Positions 1-7,009 of a stretch of DNA of 7,400 nucleotides are shown piece after piece. Origin of the DNA: Pseudomonadota bacterium (GTDB lineage: Bacteria; Pseudomonadota; Alphaproteobacteria; Caulobacterales; Caulobacteraceae); contig JAEYQX010000143.1 of the NCBI GenBank assembly GCA_023409795.1, forward strand, positions 1 to 7,400, written 5' to 3'. The notes under the pieces are model-generated. The model saw nothing but the letters and a program-made list of their open reading frames with translations, was not told where the DNA came from and searched no databases. Position 1 is the stretch's first letter. Every line of letters begins with the position of its first letter. A program made the translations under genes and the position numbers.

Positions 1-1758
<1,758 letters not shown>

Positions 1759-1868
1759 TTCGGGCTCGGGCGGACTGTGTTCGGTCACGGATAGTCCGCG
1801 CCGCTGCAAACTGGCTGCAGGTGTGGGAAGGATTTCGGTGCGCCTCTTACAGGCAACAGCCCCAAAAG

Positions 1869-1894
1869 GCTATAGCGGGGGCCGTGCCGGTGAA
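1869..1894 (-). promoter_or_regulatory. Probable housekeeping-sigma promoter of typA
   Basis: On the minus strand TTCACCG (1894-1888) is followed, after an 11-base spacer, by GCTATAGC (1876-1869). This resembles the Caulobacter sigma-73 consensus TTGACGS-N10-14-GCTANAWC, with one mismatch in the -10 and a weaker -35. Transcription would start near 1862 and leave a leader of about 100 bases before the typA ATG. The -10 octamer is a perfect palindrome, so orientation rests on the -35 and on the position of typA. The same octamer occurs at the rpsT promoter. Confidence 0.5.
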
Positions 1895-1960
1895 CTCTGG
1901 CGAACCCTGTGCGCCTATTGTGCCATGGTGCGGCCGGTCCGGTGCGCGCCGGCTGGCGGG

Positions 1961-1987
1961 CGGGTGGCTAGGCTGGCTGGCCACCCG
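1961..1987 (-). terminator. Hairpin just past the OPT transporter stop codon
   Basis: CGGGTGGC (1961-1968) and GCCACCCG (1980-1987) form a perfect 8-bp stem around an 11-base loop. It begins about 11 bases after the transporter stop codon on the minus strand and lies upstream of the proposed typA promoter, which is where a terminator is expected. No T-run follows, so it may be a weak or Rho-assisted terminator, or simply protect the 3' end. Confidence 0.4.
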
Positions 1988-1998
1988 GGGGCCGGGGA

Positions 1999-4044
1999 TC
2001 AGACCCGGGCGGCCCGCCTCATCGTCCAGCGATAAAAAGCAAAGGTCAGGGCGACAAAGGCCAGCAGGCCCACCCACATGGCGGGCCAGGCCCCTTCTTC
2101 CAGCAGGGCAAAGGGGGCCTCGTTGCGCGTCGAGACGATGACGGCGGCGGTAAAGACCCCGAACAGGCTTTCGCCCACGATCAGGCCGGACGCCAGCAGC
2201 ACCCCCATGCGGCGGCCCACGTCGGCAAAGCGGGTCGAGGCGATGGCGCGGTCATAGATCCAGCCGCAGACCGCCCCGATGACCAGCATGGTGGTGACAT
2301 AGGCCGGCAGGTAGACGCCGATCCCGGCAGCCAGGGGCGGCAGCTTGATGCGGTCGGCGGTCGCCTTTCTCAGCACCAGGTCCAGCCCGATGATGAGGGC
2401 CCCGATCAGGGCTCCGATGCCGATCAGGTCCCAGCGCAGGTCGCCGCTGATGACGCCGCGGGCCAGGGCCGAGATCAGGGTGGCCTGGGGCGCAGCCAGG
2501 GTCTGGGCCCCCTCGACGATGGCGGGCGGGCCGCCCTCGAAGCCAAAGGCCTGGTTCATCATGTCCAGGACAAAGGGAATGACCAGGGCCCCGGCCCCGA
2601 CCCCGATCAGCAGGGCCGTCTGCTGGCGCCAGGGCGTGGCCTCGACCAGCTGGCCGGTCTTGAGGTCCTGCAGGTTGTCATTGGCGATGACGGCCACGGC
2701 AAAGACCACGGCCGTGACCACCAGGGCAAAGGCGATGACCGAGGGATCCGCCGGAACCCCGGCTATGGCCAGGACCCCCAGCATCAGCAGGGAGGCGATG
2801 ACGATGGCCAGGATGCCGACCCCCGACACCGGGCTGTTGGACGAGCCGATCAGGCCGGCCATGTAGCCGCAGATGGCCGCCACCGCGAAGCCGATGACGA
2901 TGACATAGGCCAGGCCGCCGATGACCAGCAGCAGGGTATGCCCGGCCAGGGCCGTGCCCTGGGCAAAGACGCCCAGCAGGACGGCGATGCCGACCAGGGC
3001 CGCCAGCGACAGAAGGCCCACCGTCCTGATGGGAATGTCCTGCTCGGTCAGGTCCAGGGCCTCGCCCTGGGCGCGCCGGTCCTGGGCGGCAAAGGCCGAG
3101 GCCAGGCCCGAGGCCAGGGGGCCTGCCAGCCTGGCCAGGGTCCACAGGGCGGCAATGCCGATGACACCGGCCCCGATGAAGCGGACCTCCTGGGACCAGA
3201 CGGCCATGGCCAGGCCCTCGGTGCCAGCCTCGGCGGGAACACCGGCCGCCACCGTCGCCAGCCCCTGGGCGGTGGCCCAGTCGACATAGCCCGGGGACGT
3301 CAGGACAGGCACGAAGACCAGCCAGGCCAGGACCAGGCCGAACAGCTGGGTCAGGCCGACGGCCAGGCCGATCAGGTGACCGGCACCCAGGAGGGCGAAC
3401 TGCATGGAAAAGCCAATGCCGGTGGCCCCGCCCCCAAGGGCTGCGGGCAGCTTGAAGAAGGCGGCGGTCTGCTCGGCAAAGACGCGGGCGGCCGCCAGGA
3501 AGCCGAAGATGGCCGAGGCGATGGCTGCCCCGACCACGACCCACAGGCCCGAGCGGTTTTCGCGCACCGCCTGCTCGGACTGCTCCGCGCCGGGCGAGCC
3601 GACCTTCAGCACCTCGGCCGCGGCCACGCCTTCGGGATAGGGCAGGTCGCCCTTGACCACCAGGGTCCGGCGCAGGGGAATGGAGAAGGTGACGCCCAGC
3701 ACCCCGCCGAGCGCGCAGATGGCCACGCTCTCCCAGAAGGGGAAGTTCATCCACCAGCCGATCATGACCAGGCCCGGCAGGACAAAGATGATGGCGCTCA
3801 TGGCCCCGCCGACCGAGGCCACGGTCTGGACCGTCATGTTCTCCCAGATGGTCGAGCCCTTGAAGGCGCGCAGCAGGGCCATGGAGATGACCGCCGCCGG
3901 AATGGCCGAGGCAAAGGTCAGCCCCACCTTCAGGCCCAGATAGGTATTGGCCGCCGTAAAGACGGCCGCCAGCACACAGCCCAGCACAAGGGCCCTGACC
4001 GTCAGCTCAATACGCCGGCCTGGCGCAGCGGATACGTCGCTCAT
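1999..4044 (-). CDS. OPT-family oligopeptide transporter
   Basis: Inner-membrane transporter of the OPT superfamily, whose members import small peptides, in some branches metal-chelate conjugates, usually with protons. The protein is 681 residues and very hydrophobic throughout, with many membrane segments, as is normal for bacterial members. Family hallmarks visible: NTYLGLKVGLTFASAIPAA (33-51), LPYPEGVAAAEVL (134-146), GLIGSSNSPVSG (398-409) and DLKTGQLVEATPWRQQ (460-475). A charged loop separates segments around residues 320-340. The frame is open upstream to 4131, but the ATG at 4044 is preferred: it gives MSDVSAAPGRR just before the first membrane segment and follows an AGGA-type ribosome-binding site 11 bases upstream. 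It is a single-gene unit with no adjacent peptidase or ABC components. The actual substrate cannot be read from the sequence. Confidence 0.93.
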   Translation of the reverse strand: MSDVSAAPGRRIELTVRALVLGCVLAAVFTAANTYLGLKVGLTFASAIPAAVISMALLRAFKGSTIWENMTVQTVASVGGAMSAIIFVLPGLVMIGWWMNFPFWESVAICALGGVLGVTFSIPLRRTLVVKGDLPYPEGVAAAEVLKVGSPGAEQSEQAVRENRSGLWVVVGAAIASAIFGFLAAARVFAEQTAAFFKLPAALGGGATGIGFSMQFALLGAGHLIGLAVGLTQLFGLVLAWLVFVPVLTSPGYVDWATAQGLATVAAGVPAEAGTEGLAMAVWSQEVRFIGAGVIGIAALWTLARLAGPLASGLASAFAAQDRRAQGEALDLTEQDIPIRTVGLLSLAALVGIAVLLGVFAQGTALAGHTLLLVIGGLAYVIVIGFAVAAICGYMAGLIGSSNSPVSGVGILAIVIASLLMLGVLAIAGVPADPSVIAFALVVTAVVFAVAVIANDNLQDLKTGQLVEATPWRQQTALLIGVGAGALVIPFVLDMMNQAFGFEGGPPAIVEGAQTLAAPQATLISALARGVISGDLRWDLIGIGALIGALIIGLDLVLRKATADRIKLPPLAAGIGVYLPAYVTTMLVIGAVCGWIYDRAIASTRFADVGRRMGVLLASGLIVGESLFGVFTAAVIVSTRNEAPFALLEEGAWPAMWVGLLAFVALTFAFYRWTMRRAARV

Positions 4045-4150
4045 GATGATGCTTTTCCTCTCCCTGCCCCGGAGGTAAGCCTGAAATAACGACGGTGGCA
4101 ATCGTGTGCGGTCCGCATCTCCTTCCCTCATCCTACGGATTATCTTCCTT

Positions 4151-4180
4151 CGTCATCCTCCGGCTTGACCGGAGGACCCA
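4151..4180 (+). repeat. REP-like palindromic repeat, copy A
   Basis: A 30-base unit beginning CGTCATCC and ending GGACCCA. Its core TCCTCCGG / CCGGAGGA is a perfect 8-bp stem around the loop CTTGA. It matches copy C (5225-5254, opposite orientation) at 28 of 30 positions and diverged copy B (4227-4258). It lies in the non-coding 4045-4298 interval between the divergently transcribed OPT gene and mutM. It resembles the short palindromic repeats common in alphaproteobacterial intergenic DNA; no coding capacity. Confidence 0.75.
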
Positions 4181-4226
4181 TGCAGCAAGGCACCTTTTCC
4201 TGTCCGAAGGCCTGCCCGCTGAACCC

Positions 4227-4258
4227 TAGGCCCTCCGGTCAAGCTGAGGGGGAGGGCG
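4227..4258 (-). repeat. REP-like palindromic repeat, copy B (diverged)
   Basis: Read on the minus strand this shares the core CAGCTTGACCGGAGGGCC with the repeat family, but its outer arm is altered and two bases longer, so the stem is imperfect. It faces copy A in inverted orientation 46 bases away, so A and B together form a two-unit BIME-like composite of 108 bases upstream of mutM. Confidence 0.55.
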
Positions 4259-4298
4259 AGGGCTTCATTATCCCTGGCAATCAGCCTACCTCTTGGCC

Positions 4299-5162
4299 AT
4301 GCCTGAATTACCCGAAGTCGAGACCGTCCGTCGTGGCCTGACGCCTGTGCTGGAGGGGGCAACCCTGTCGCGGGTGACCAATCGTCGCCCGGACCTGCGC
4401 TTTCCTTTTCCAGAGCAGTTTGCGCAGCGACTGGAGGGAGCGCAGGTGCTGCGGGTGGATCGGCGGGCCAAGTATCTGCTGATGCCGTTGTCGACCGGCG
4501 AGACCTGGATCACTCACCTGGGCATGACGGGGCGGTTCACCCTGGATGGCGACCCGACCGGATCATTCGAGGATGCGCCTCCGGTGACCGGAAAGCATGA
4601 GCATTTCGTCGCCTGCGCCGACCGGGGCGGGGTGCTGACGCGGCTGGGCTATGCCGATGCGCGGCGCTTTGGCTTCATGGGCCTGGTGCCGACCGAACAG
4701 GTCGAGGGCCATGCCTGGTTCGCCGCACTGGGGCCCGAGCCCCTGGGCAATGGCTTCTCGGGCGCGCACCTGGTCGAGGCCCTTGCCGGCAAGGCCCAGA
4801 ACATCAAGGTCAGCCTGCTGGACCAGAGGATCGTGTCGGGCCTGGGCAATATCTATGTGTGCGAGGCACTTTATCGCGCGCGGATCTCGCCGACCACGCC
4901 GGCGGGCAAGGTCAGCCGGCCCCGACTGGAGCGGCTAGCGGCCGAGGTGCGCCATGTGCTGGACGACGCCATAAGGGCGGGCGGCTCGACGCTGAAGGAC
5001 TTTGCCAATGTCGAGGGCGGGCAGGGCTATTTCCAGCACCGCTTCGACGTCTATGGCCGCGAGGGGGCCCAGTGCCGCACCGAGGGCTGCGACGGCACGA
5101 TCCGGCGGATCGTCCAGGGTGGCCGCTCGACCTTCTATTGCCCCAGGTGCCAGAAGGCTTAG
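4299..5162 (+). CDS. mutM: Formamidopyrimidine-DNA glycosylase (Fpg/MutM)
   Basis: Base-excision-repair enzyme that removes oxidised purines (8-oxoguanine, FapyG) from DNA and cleaves the abasic strand by beta,delta-elimination. 287 residues, a normal family length. The mature N-terminus PELPEVET carries the catalytic Pro2 (Schiff base) and Glu3; the conserved Lys is K58 in RRAKYLL. Lesion-reading residues by family alignment are M76 (LGMTGR) and R122/F124 (ARRFG). The helix-two-turn-helix spans roughly 150-235 with QNIKVSLLDQ and GLGNIY. A C-terminal zinc finger uses C259, C264, C281 and C284, with R276 in GGRSTFYC. The start must be the ATG at 4299 because Pro2 is the nucleophile; the in-frame TTG two codons upstream would bury it. 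No clear Shine-Dalgarno precedes it. Flanked on both sides by REP-like repeats, so probably transcribed alone. Confidence 0.97.
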   Translation: MPELPEVETVRRGLTPVLEGATLSRVTNRRPDLRFPFPEQFAQRLEGAQVLRVDRRAKYLLMPLSTGETWITHLGMTGRFTLDGDPTGSFEDAPPVTGKHEHFVACADRGGVLTRLGYADARRFGFMGLVPTEQVEGHAWFAALGPEPLGNGFSGAHLVEALAGKAQNIKVSLLDQRIVSGLGNIYVCEALYRARISPTTPAGKVSRPRLERLAAEVRHVLDDAIRAGGSTLKDFANVEGGQGYFQHRFDVYGREGAQCRTEGCDGTIRRIVQGGRSTFYCPRCQKA

Positions 5163-5163
5163 G

Positions 5164-5197
5164 GGCGTCATCCCCGCACAGGGCCGGGGGCGACGCC
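5164..5197 (+). terminator. Hairpin directly after mutM
   Basis: GGCGTC (5164-5169) pairs with GACGCC (5192-5197), and inside it CCCCG (5172-5176) pairs with CGGGG (5185-5189), separated by a small symmetric internal loop. It starts 2 bases after the mutM stop, so it probably ends or protects the mutM transcript. There is no T-run. The CGTCATCCCCG start also resembles the outer arm of the REP-like repeats, so it may be a degenerate repeat serving as a terminator. Confidence 0.45.
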
Positions 5198-5224
5198 AAC
5201 CCCGGACGTTCTGGGGTGGTCTTG

Positions 5225-5254
5225 TGGGCCCTCCGGTCAAGCCGGAGGGTGACG
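5225..5254 (-). repeat. REP-like palindromic repeat, copy C
   Basis: On the minus strand it begins CGTCACCC and ends GGGCCCA, matching copy A at 28 of 30 positions. CCCTCCGG and CCGGAGGG form an 8-bp stem around CTTGA; the two differences from A are compensatory, C-G replacing T-A, so the stem is preserved. With the hairpin at 5164-5197 it forms a composite whose ends are CGTCA and TGACG (5166-5254), comparable to the A/B pair on the other side of mutM. Confidence 0.75.
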
Positions 5255-5271
5255 GTTGATCGCCGCCCCAT

Positions 5272-5299
5272 TTGCCTTGTCGCCAACAGGCGCTACTGC
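5272..5299 (+). promoter_or_regulatory. Possible promoter of the enoyl-CoA hydratase gene
   Basis: TTGCCTT (5272-5278), a 13-base spacer and GCTACTGC (5292-5299) partly match the Caulobacter sigma-73 pattern TTGACGS-N10-14-GCTANAWC. It would give a leader of roughly 25 bases to the ATG at 5332. Both elements carry mismatches, so this is a weak call based mainly on spacing and position. Confidence 0.3.
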
Positions 5300-5331
5300 T
5301 GGGGCAAACTGGACAAGATGAGGGACGCCTG

Positions 5332-6117
5332 ATGGCCGATGCCTATTCCACCCTGCTGATCGAACGCCATGCGGATGGCTATGCCGTCGTCACCCTGAAC
5401 CGGCCCGAGGCGCTGAATGCGCTGAACTCGACCCTGACGGGCGAGCTGGGCGACTTCCTGGAAAGCGTGGCCGATGAAGACACCGTGCGCTGCGTCATCC
5501 TGACCGGCTCGGCCAAAGCCTTTGCGGCTGGGGCCGACATCAAGGAGATGTCGAACCAGTCCTATGCCGACATGTATAAGGGCAACTTCTTCGCCCGCGC
5601 CCATGACCGCGTGGCGGGCTTCCGCAAGCCGATCATCGCGGCGGTGTCCGGCTATGCCCTGGGCGGGGGCTGCGAGCTGGCCATGCTGTGCGACTTCATC
5701 ATCGCGTCCGAGACGGCCAGGTTCGGCCAGCCCGAGATCAACCTGGGCGTCGCCCCGGGCATCGGTGGCTCCCAGCGCCTGACCCGCGCCATCGGCAAGG
5801 CCAAGGCCATGGATATGTGCCTGACCGCCCGGATGATGGATGCGGCCGAGGCCGAGCGCGCGGGCCTGGTCTCGCGCGTGGTGCCGGTCGATGCCCTGCT
5901 GGACGAGGCCCGCGCCGCCGCCGCCAGGATCGCCAGCCAGTCGCCCCTGGCCATCATGGCGAACAAGGAATTGGTCAACGCCGCCTTCGAGACCACCCTG
6001 GCACAAGGTGTTGTGTTCGAGCGCCGCCTGTTCCACAGCCTGTTCGCCTTTGACGACCAGAAAGAGGGCATGGCGGCCTTTGTCGAGAAGCGCAAACCCA
6101 GCTTTACGGGACGCTAA
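5332..6117 (+). CDS. Short-chain enoyl-CoA hydratase (crotonase)
   Basis: Hydrates trans-2-enoyl-CoA to (S)-3-hydroxyacyl-CoA, the second step of beta-oxidation, in the cytoplasm; EC 4.2.1.17 is the likely activity. 261 residues, close to mitochondrial ECHS1 in length without its transit peptide. The crotonase fold is clear: LNRPEALNALN (22-32), the oxyanion-hole segment AFAAGADIKEM (63-73) and GYALGGGCELAMLCDF (107-122). The two catalytic glutamates are present, E115 in GGCELA and E135 in GQPEINLG, so it is expected to be a true hydratase rather than an isomerase-only relative. The C-terminus FAFDDQKEGMAAFVEKRKP is typical of the ECHS1 group. The ATG at 5332 follows GAGGGA 6 bases upstream; the frame extends to a TTG at 5272 but adds non-conserved residues. 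Its position between mutM and rpsT-dnaA is conserved in many alphaproteobacteria, without an obvious functional link. Confidence 0.95.
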   Translation: MADAYSTLLIERHADGYAVVTLNRPEALNALNSTLTGELGDFLESVADEDTVRCVILTGSAKAFAAGADIKEMSNQSYADMYKGNFFARAHDRVAGFRKPIIAAVSGYALGGGCELAMLCDFIIASETARFGQPEINLGVAPGIGGSQRLTRAIGKAKAMDMCLTARMMDAAEAERAGLVSRVVPVDALLDEARAAAARIASQSPLAIMANKELVNAAFETTLAQGVVFERRLFHSLFAFDDQKEGMAAFVEKRKPSFTGR

Positions 6118-6137
6118 AACCCGCGCGGCGACTCAAT

Positions 6138-6165
6138 TCCGGCCGGATCGCGTTGACCGGCCGGA
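6138..6165 (+). terminator. Inverted repeat after the hydratase gene, overlapping the rpsT -35
   Basis: TCCGGCCGG (6138-6146) and CCGGCCGGA (6157-6165) form a perfect 9-bp, GC-rich stem around a 10-base loop, 20 bases past the hydratase stop. As RNA it would be a good 3' hairpin for that transcript, though only GGGTTT follows. As DNA it overlaps the rpsT -35 (6153-6159), so a protein-binding role is the alternative reading. Confidence 0.5.
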
Positions 6166-6181
6166 GGGTTTCGGCTATAGC
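6153..6181 (+). promoter_or_regulatory. rpsT promoter (Caulobacter sigma-73 type)
   Basis: TTGACCG (6153-6159), a 14-base spacer and GCTATAGC (6174-6181) match TTGACGS-N10-14-GCTANAWC almost throughout. It is the best promoter match I found in the window, as expected for a ribosomal protein gene. Transcription would start near 6188, giving a leader of about 65 bases. A GANTC site lies just upstream at 6130-6134. Confidence 0.7.
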
Positions 6182-6202
6182 CCCGCGCTCTTGAGATTTC
6201 AT

Positions 6203-6231
6203 CGCCGTGGACGCGTGGTCTACGGCGTTTT
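6203..6231 (+). promoter_or_regulatory. Terminator-like hairpin in the rpsT leader
   Basis: CGCCGTGGAC (6203-6212) pairs with GTCTACGGCG (6218-6227) over 10 bp with one G-U pair and a 5-base loop, followed at once by TTTT (6228-6231). This is the form of an intrinsic terminator, yet it lies between the rpsT promoter and the rpsT ribosome-binding site, only about 21 bases before the start codon. The likely reading is a leader attenuator or an S20-binding autoregulatory structure; a late terminator for the upstream gene is the alternative. Confidence 0.5.
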
Positions 6232-6252
6232 CGTTCGAAGGTTGATACCCCG

Positions 6253-6525
6253 ATGGCCAACAATGCAGGCGCCCGCAAGGCGATCCGCAAGATCGAAGCG
6301 CGGACCGAAGTGAACAAGGCCCGCCGTACCCGCGTTCGCACCTATCTGCGCAAGTTCCAGGAAGCTGTCGCCGGTGGCGACGTTGAAGCCGCCAAGGGCG
6401 CCTTCATCACGGCCCAGTCGGAACTGATGCGCGCCGTGTCGAAGGGCGTGGTTCACAAGAACACCGGTTCGCGCAAGGTTTCGCGTCTGGCGGCCCAGCT
6501 GAAGAAGCTCTCCACGGCTTCCTGA
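6253..6525 (+). CDS. rpsT: 30S ribosomal protein S20
   Basis: S20 binds 16S rRNA early in 30S assembly and stabilises the body of the small subunit. 90 residues, close to the usual 85-90, and strongly basic. It has the family start MANNAGARKAIRKIEAR, the motif RRTRVRTYLRKF (24-35), and the conserved C-terminal block KGVVHKNTGSRKVSRLAAQLK (64-84), which fit the three-helix S20 fold. The ATG at 6253 is preceded by GAAGG 11 bases upstream. It is transcribed alone from its own promoter, immediately upstream of dnaA in the same direction, as in many alphaproteobacteria. A terminator-like hairpin in the leader suggests feedback control. Confidence 0.98.
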   Translation: MANNAGARKAIRKIEARTEVNKARRTRVRTYLRKFQEAVAGGDVEAAKGAFITAQSELMRAVSKGVVHKNTGSRKVSRLAAQLKKLSTAS

Positions 6526-6541
6526 TTTTCAGGCCAGGTCG

Positions 6542-6563
6542 GACAGGTTTTTGTAAATCTGTC
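6542..6563 (+). terminator. Hairpin 1 downstream of rpsT
   Basis: GACAGGTTT (6542-6550) pairs with AAATCTGTC (6555-6563) over 9 bp including one G-U pair, with a TTGT loop, starting 16 bases after the rpsT stop. It is well placed as the rpsT 3' end, but no T-run follows the stem and it is AU-rich, so termination here is uncertain. Confidence 0.4.
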
Positions 6564-6588
6564 TAACATCGGCATATGAAGGTCAAAA

Positions 6589-6610
6589 GACGAGCTGTCA
6601 CACAGCCGTC
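6589..6610 (+). other. Hairpin 2 downstream of rpsT
   Basis: GACG-(A)-GCTGT (6589-6598) pairs with ACAGC-CGTC (6602-6610): 9 bp with one bulged A and a CAC loop. It is the second of three successive stem-loops between rpsT and the GANTC cluster. No function can be assigned from sequence alone. Confidence 0.35.
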
Positions 6611-6632
6611 GCAAGAAAATCAAAAGATTTCA

Positions 6633-6662
6633 ACGGCGAGGAAGCGAAAGCTCCCTCGCCGT
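6633..6662 (+). terminator. Hairpin 3 downstream of rpsT, GAAA tetraloop
   Basis: ACGGCGAGG (6633-6641) pairs perfectly with CCTCGCCGT (6654-6662); after one A-C mismatch the stem continues AGC/GCT and is capped by a GAAA (GNRA) tetraloop. It is the strongest stem after rpsT. The downstream bases CTTGCTGTCT are only moderately T-rich. On the opposite strand the stem is followed by a T-rich run, so it could act in both directions, although I see no minus-strand gene to end there. Confidence 0.45.
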
Positions 6663-6690
6663 CTTGCTGTCTGGACCTAAGTCGCTGAAG

Positions 6691-6789
6691 GAATCCGGCG
6701 TTCGGAAGGGGGTAGGATTTTCCAAATTCCCAAGCCCCATCGGACTTTGCCGGAGTCAAACAATTTAAGTGCGAATCTGGACTCGAATC
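6691..6789. promoter_or_regulatory. Cluster of five GANTC sites upstream of dnaA
   Basis: GANTC is the target of the cell-cycle adenine methyltransferase CcrM. Sites occur at 6691-6695 (GAATC), 6753-6757 (GAGTC), 6773-6777 (GAATC), 6780-6784 (GACTC) and 6785-6789 (GAATC). The last two are directly adjacent and four fall within 37 bases. In Caulobacter crescentus, dnaA transcription depends on the methylation state of GANTC sites in its promoter, so this cluster probably marks the dnaA control region. Confidence 0.65.
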
Positions 6790-6836
6790 ATCGTTGATCT
6801 CCGCGCCGTGGCGCGTAAGTTTTGAGCCGTAACGCA

Positions 6837-6884
6837 CTTCCATCCCTGTTGGATGAAGACGGCGGAAATCCATGATTTCCGTCG
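6837..6884 (+). promoter_or_regulatory. Two adjacent hairpins in the dnaA leader
   Basis: The first pairs CTT-(C)-CATCC (6837-6845) with GGATGAAG (6851-6858) around CTGTT, with one bulged C. One base later the second pairs CGGCGGAAATC (6860-6870) with GATTTCCGTCG (6874-6884): 11 bp with one G-U pair and a CAT loop. They lie about 130-175 bases before the dnaA start and would be part of its 5' leader if transcription begins upstream. Function unknown. Confidence 0.45.
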
Positions 6885-6922
6885 GCGGGAGACGTCTGTC
6901 TGTGAGTACGACCCCACGTGTC

Positions 6923-7009
6923 AAACACCCGTTTGGCGCGGCAGGAGAAGTCGTCCCGATGGTTGTCTTCGAAGGGCGTTCGTTCGGTGAATTCTAACGG
7001 CGGGTGTTT
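6923..7009 (+). promoter_or_regulatory. Long-range inverted repeat bracketing the dnaA leader frame
   Basis: AAACACCCG (6923-6931) is the exact reverse complement of CGGGTGTTT (7001-7009), extendable by two G-U pairs on the inner side. The 3' arm lies 4 bases before the ATG at 7014 and includes the only G-rich bases that could serve as its ribosome-binding site. If the helix forms in the mRNA it would hide the dnaA start, with the 12-codon upstream frame in its loop. Confidence 0.35.
6959..6997 (+). CDS. Candidate 12-codon leader peptide upstream of dnaA
   Basis: ATG at 6959 to TAA at 6995-6997 encodes MVVFEGRSFGEF, with phenylalanine at positions 4, 9 and 12. AGGAG (6943-6947) lies 11 bases before the ATG and is a better ribosome-binding site than any in front of dnaA. 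The stop codon is 16 bases before the dnaA ATG at 7014, so ribosomes ending here would open or reload the dnaA start region. It is in a different frame from dnaA. Nothing resembling a known leader peptide was recognised; a chance frame this short is quite possible. Confidence 0.3.
   Translation: MVVFEGRSFGEF

Noticed and set aside
2938..4089. Long plus-strand open frame of 383 codons opposite the OPT gene
   Set aside because: Composition is dominated by G/Q/D/H/A with no domain pattern, and the opposite strand encodes a clear OPT transporter.
4045..4131. 29-codon N-terminal extension of the OPT transporter
   Set aside because: The added residues are charged and not family-like; the ATG at 4044 with AGGA upstream is better.
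4293..4298. TTG start two codons upstream of the mutM ATG
   Set aside because: Fpg needs proline directly after the initiator Met as its catalytic nucleophile, which requires the ATG at 4299.
5272..5331. TTG-initiated 20-codon extension of the enoyl-CoA hydratase
   Set aside because: The extension is non-conserved and there is a good ribosome-binding site before the ATG at 5332.
6576..6680. 34-codon basic open frame after rpsT
   Set aside because: No ribosome-binding site, codon use (AGA, CGA, AAT, TCA) unlike the neighbouring genes, and it is overlaid on two hairpins.
6764..6770. CtrA-type site at TTTAAGT
   Set aside because: Only one TTAA half-site is present; the second TTAA(C) seven bases on is missing.
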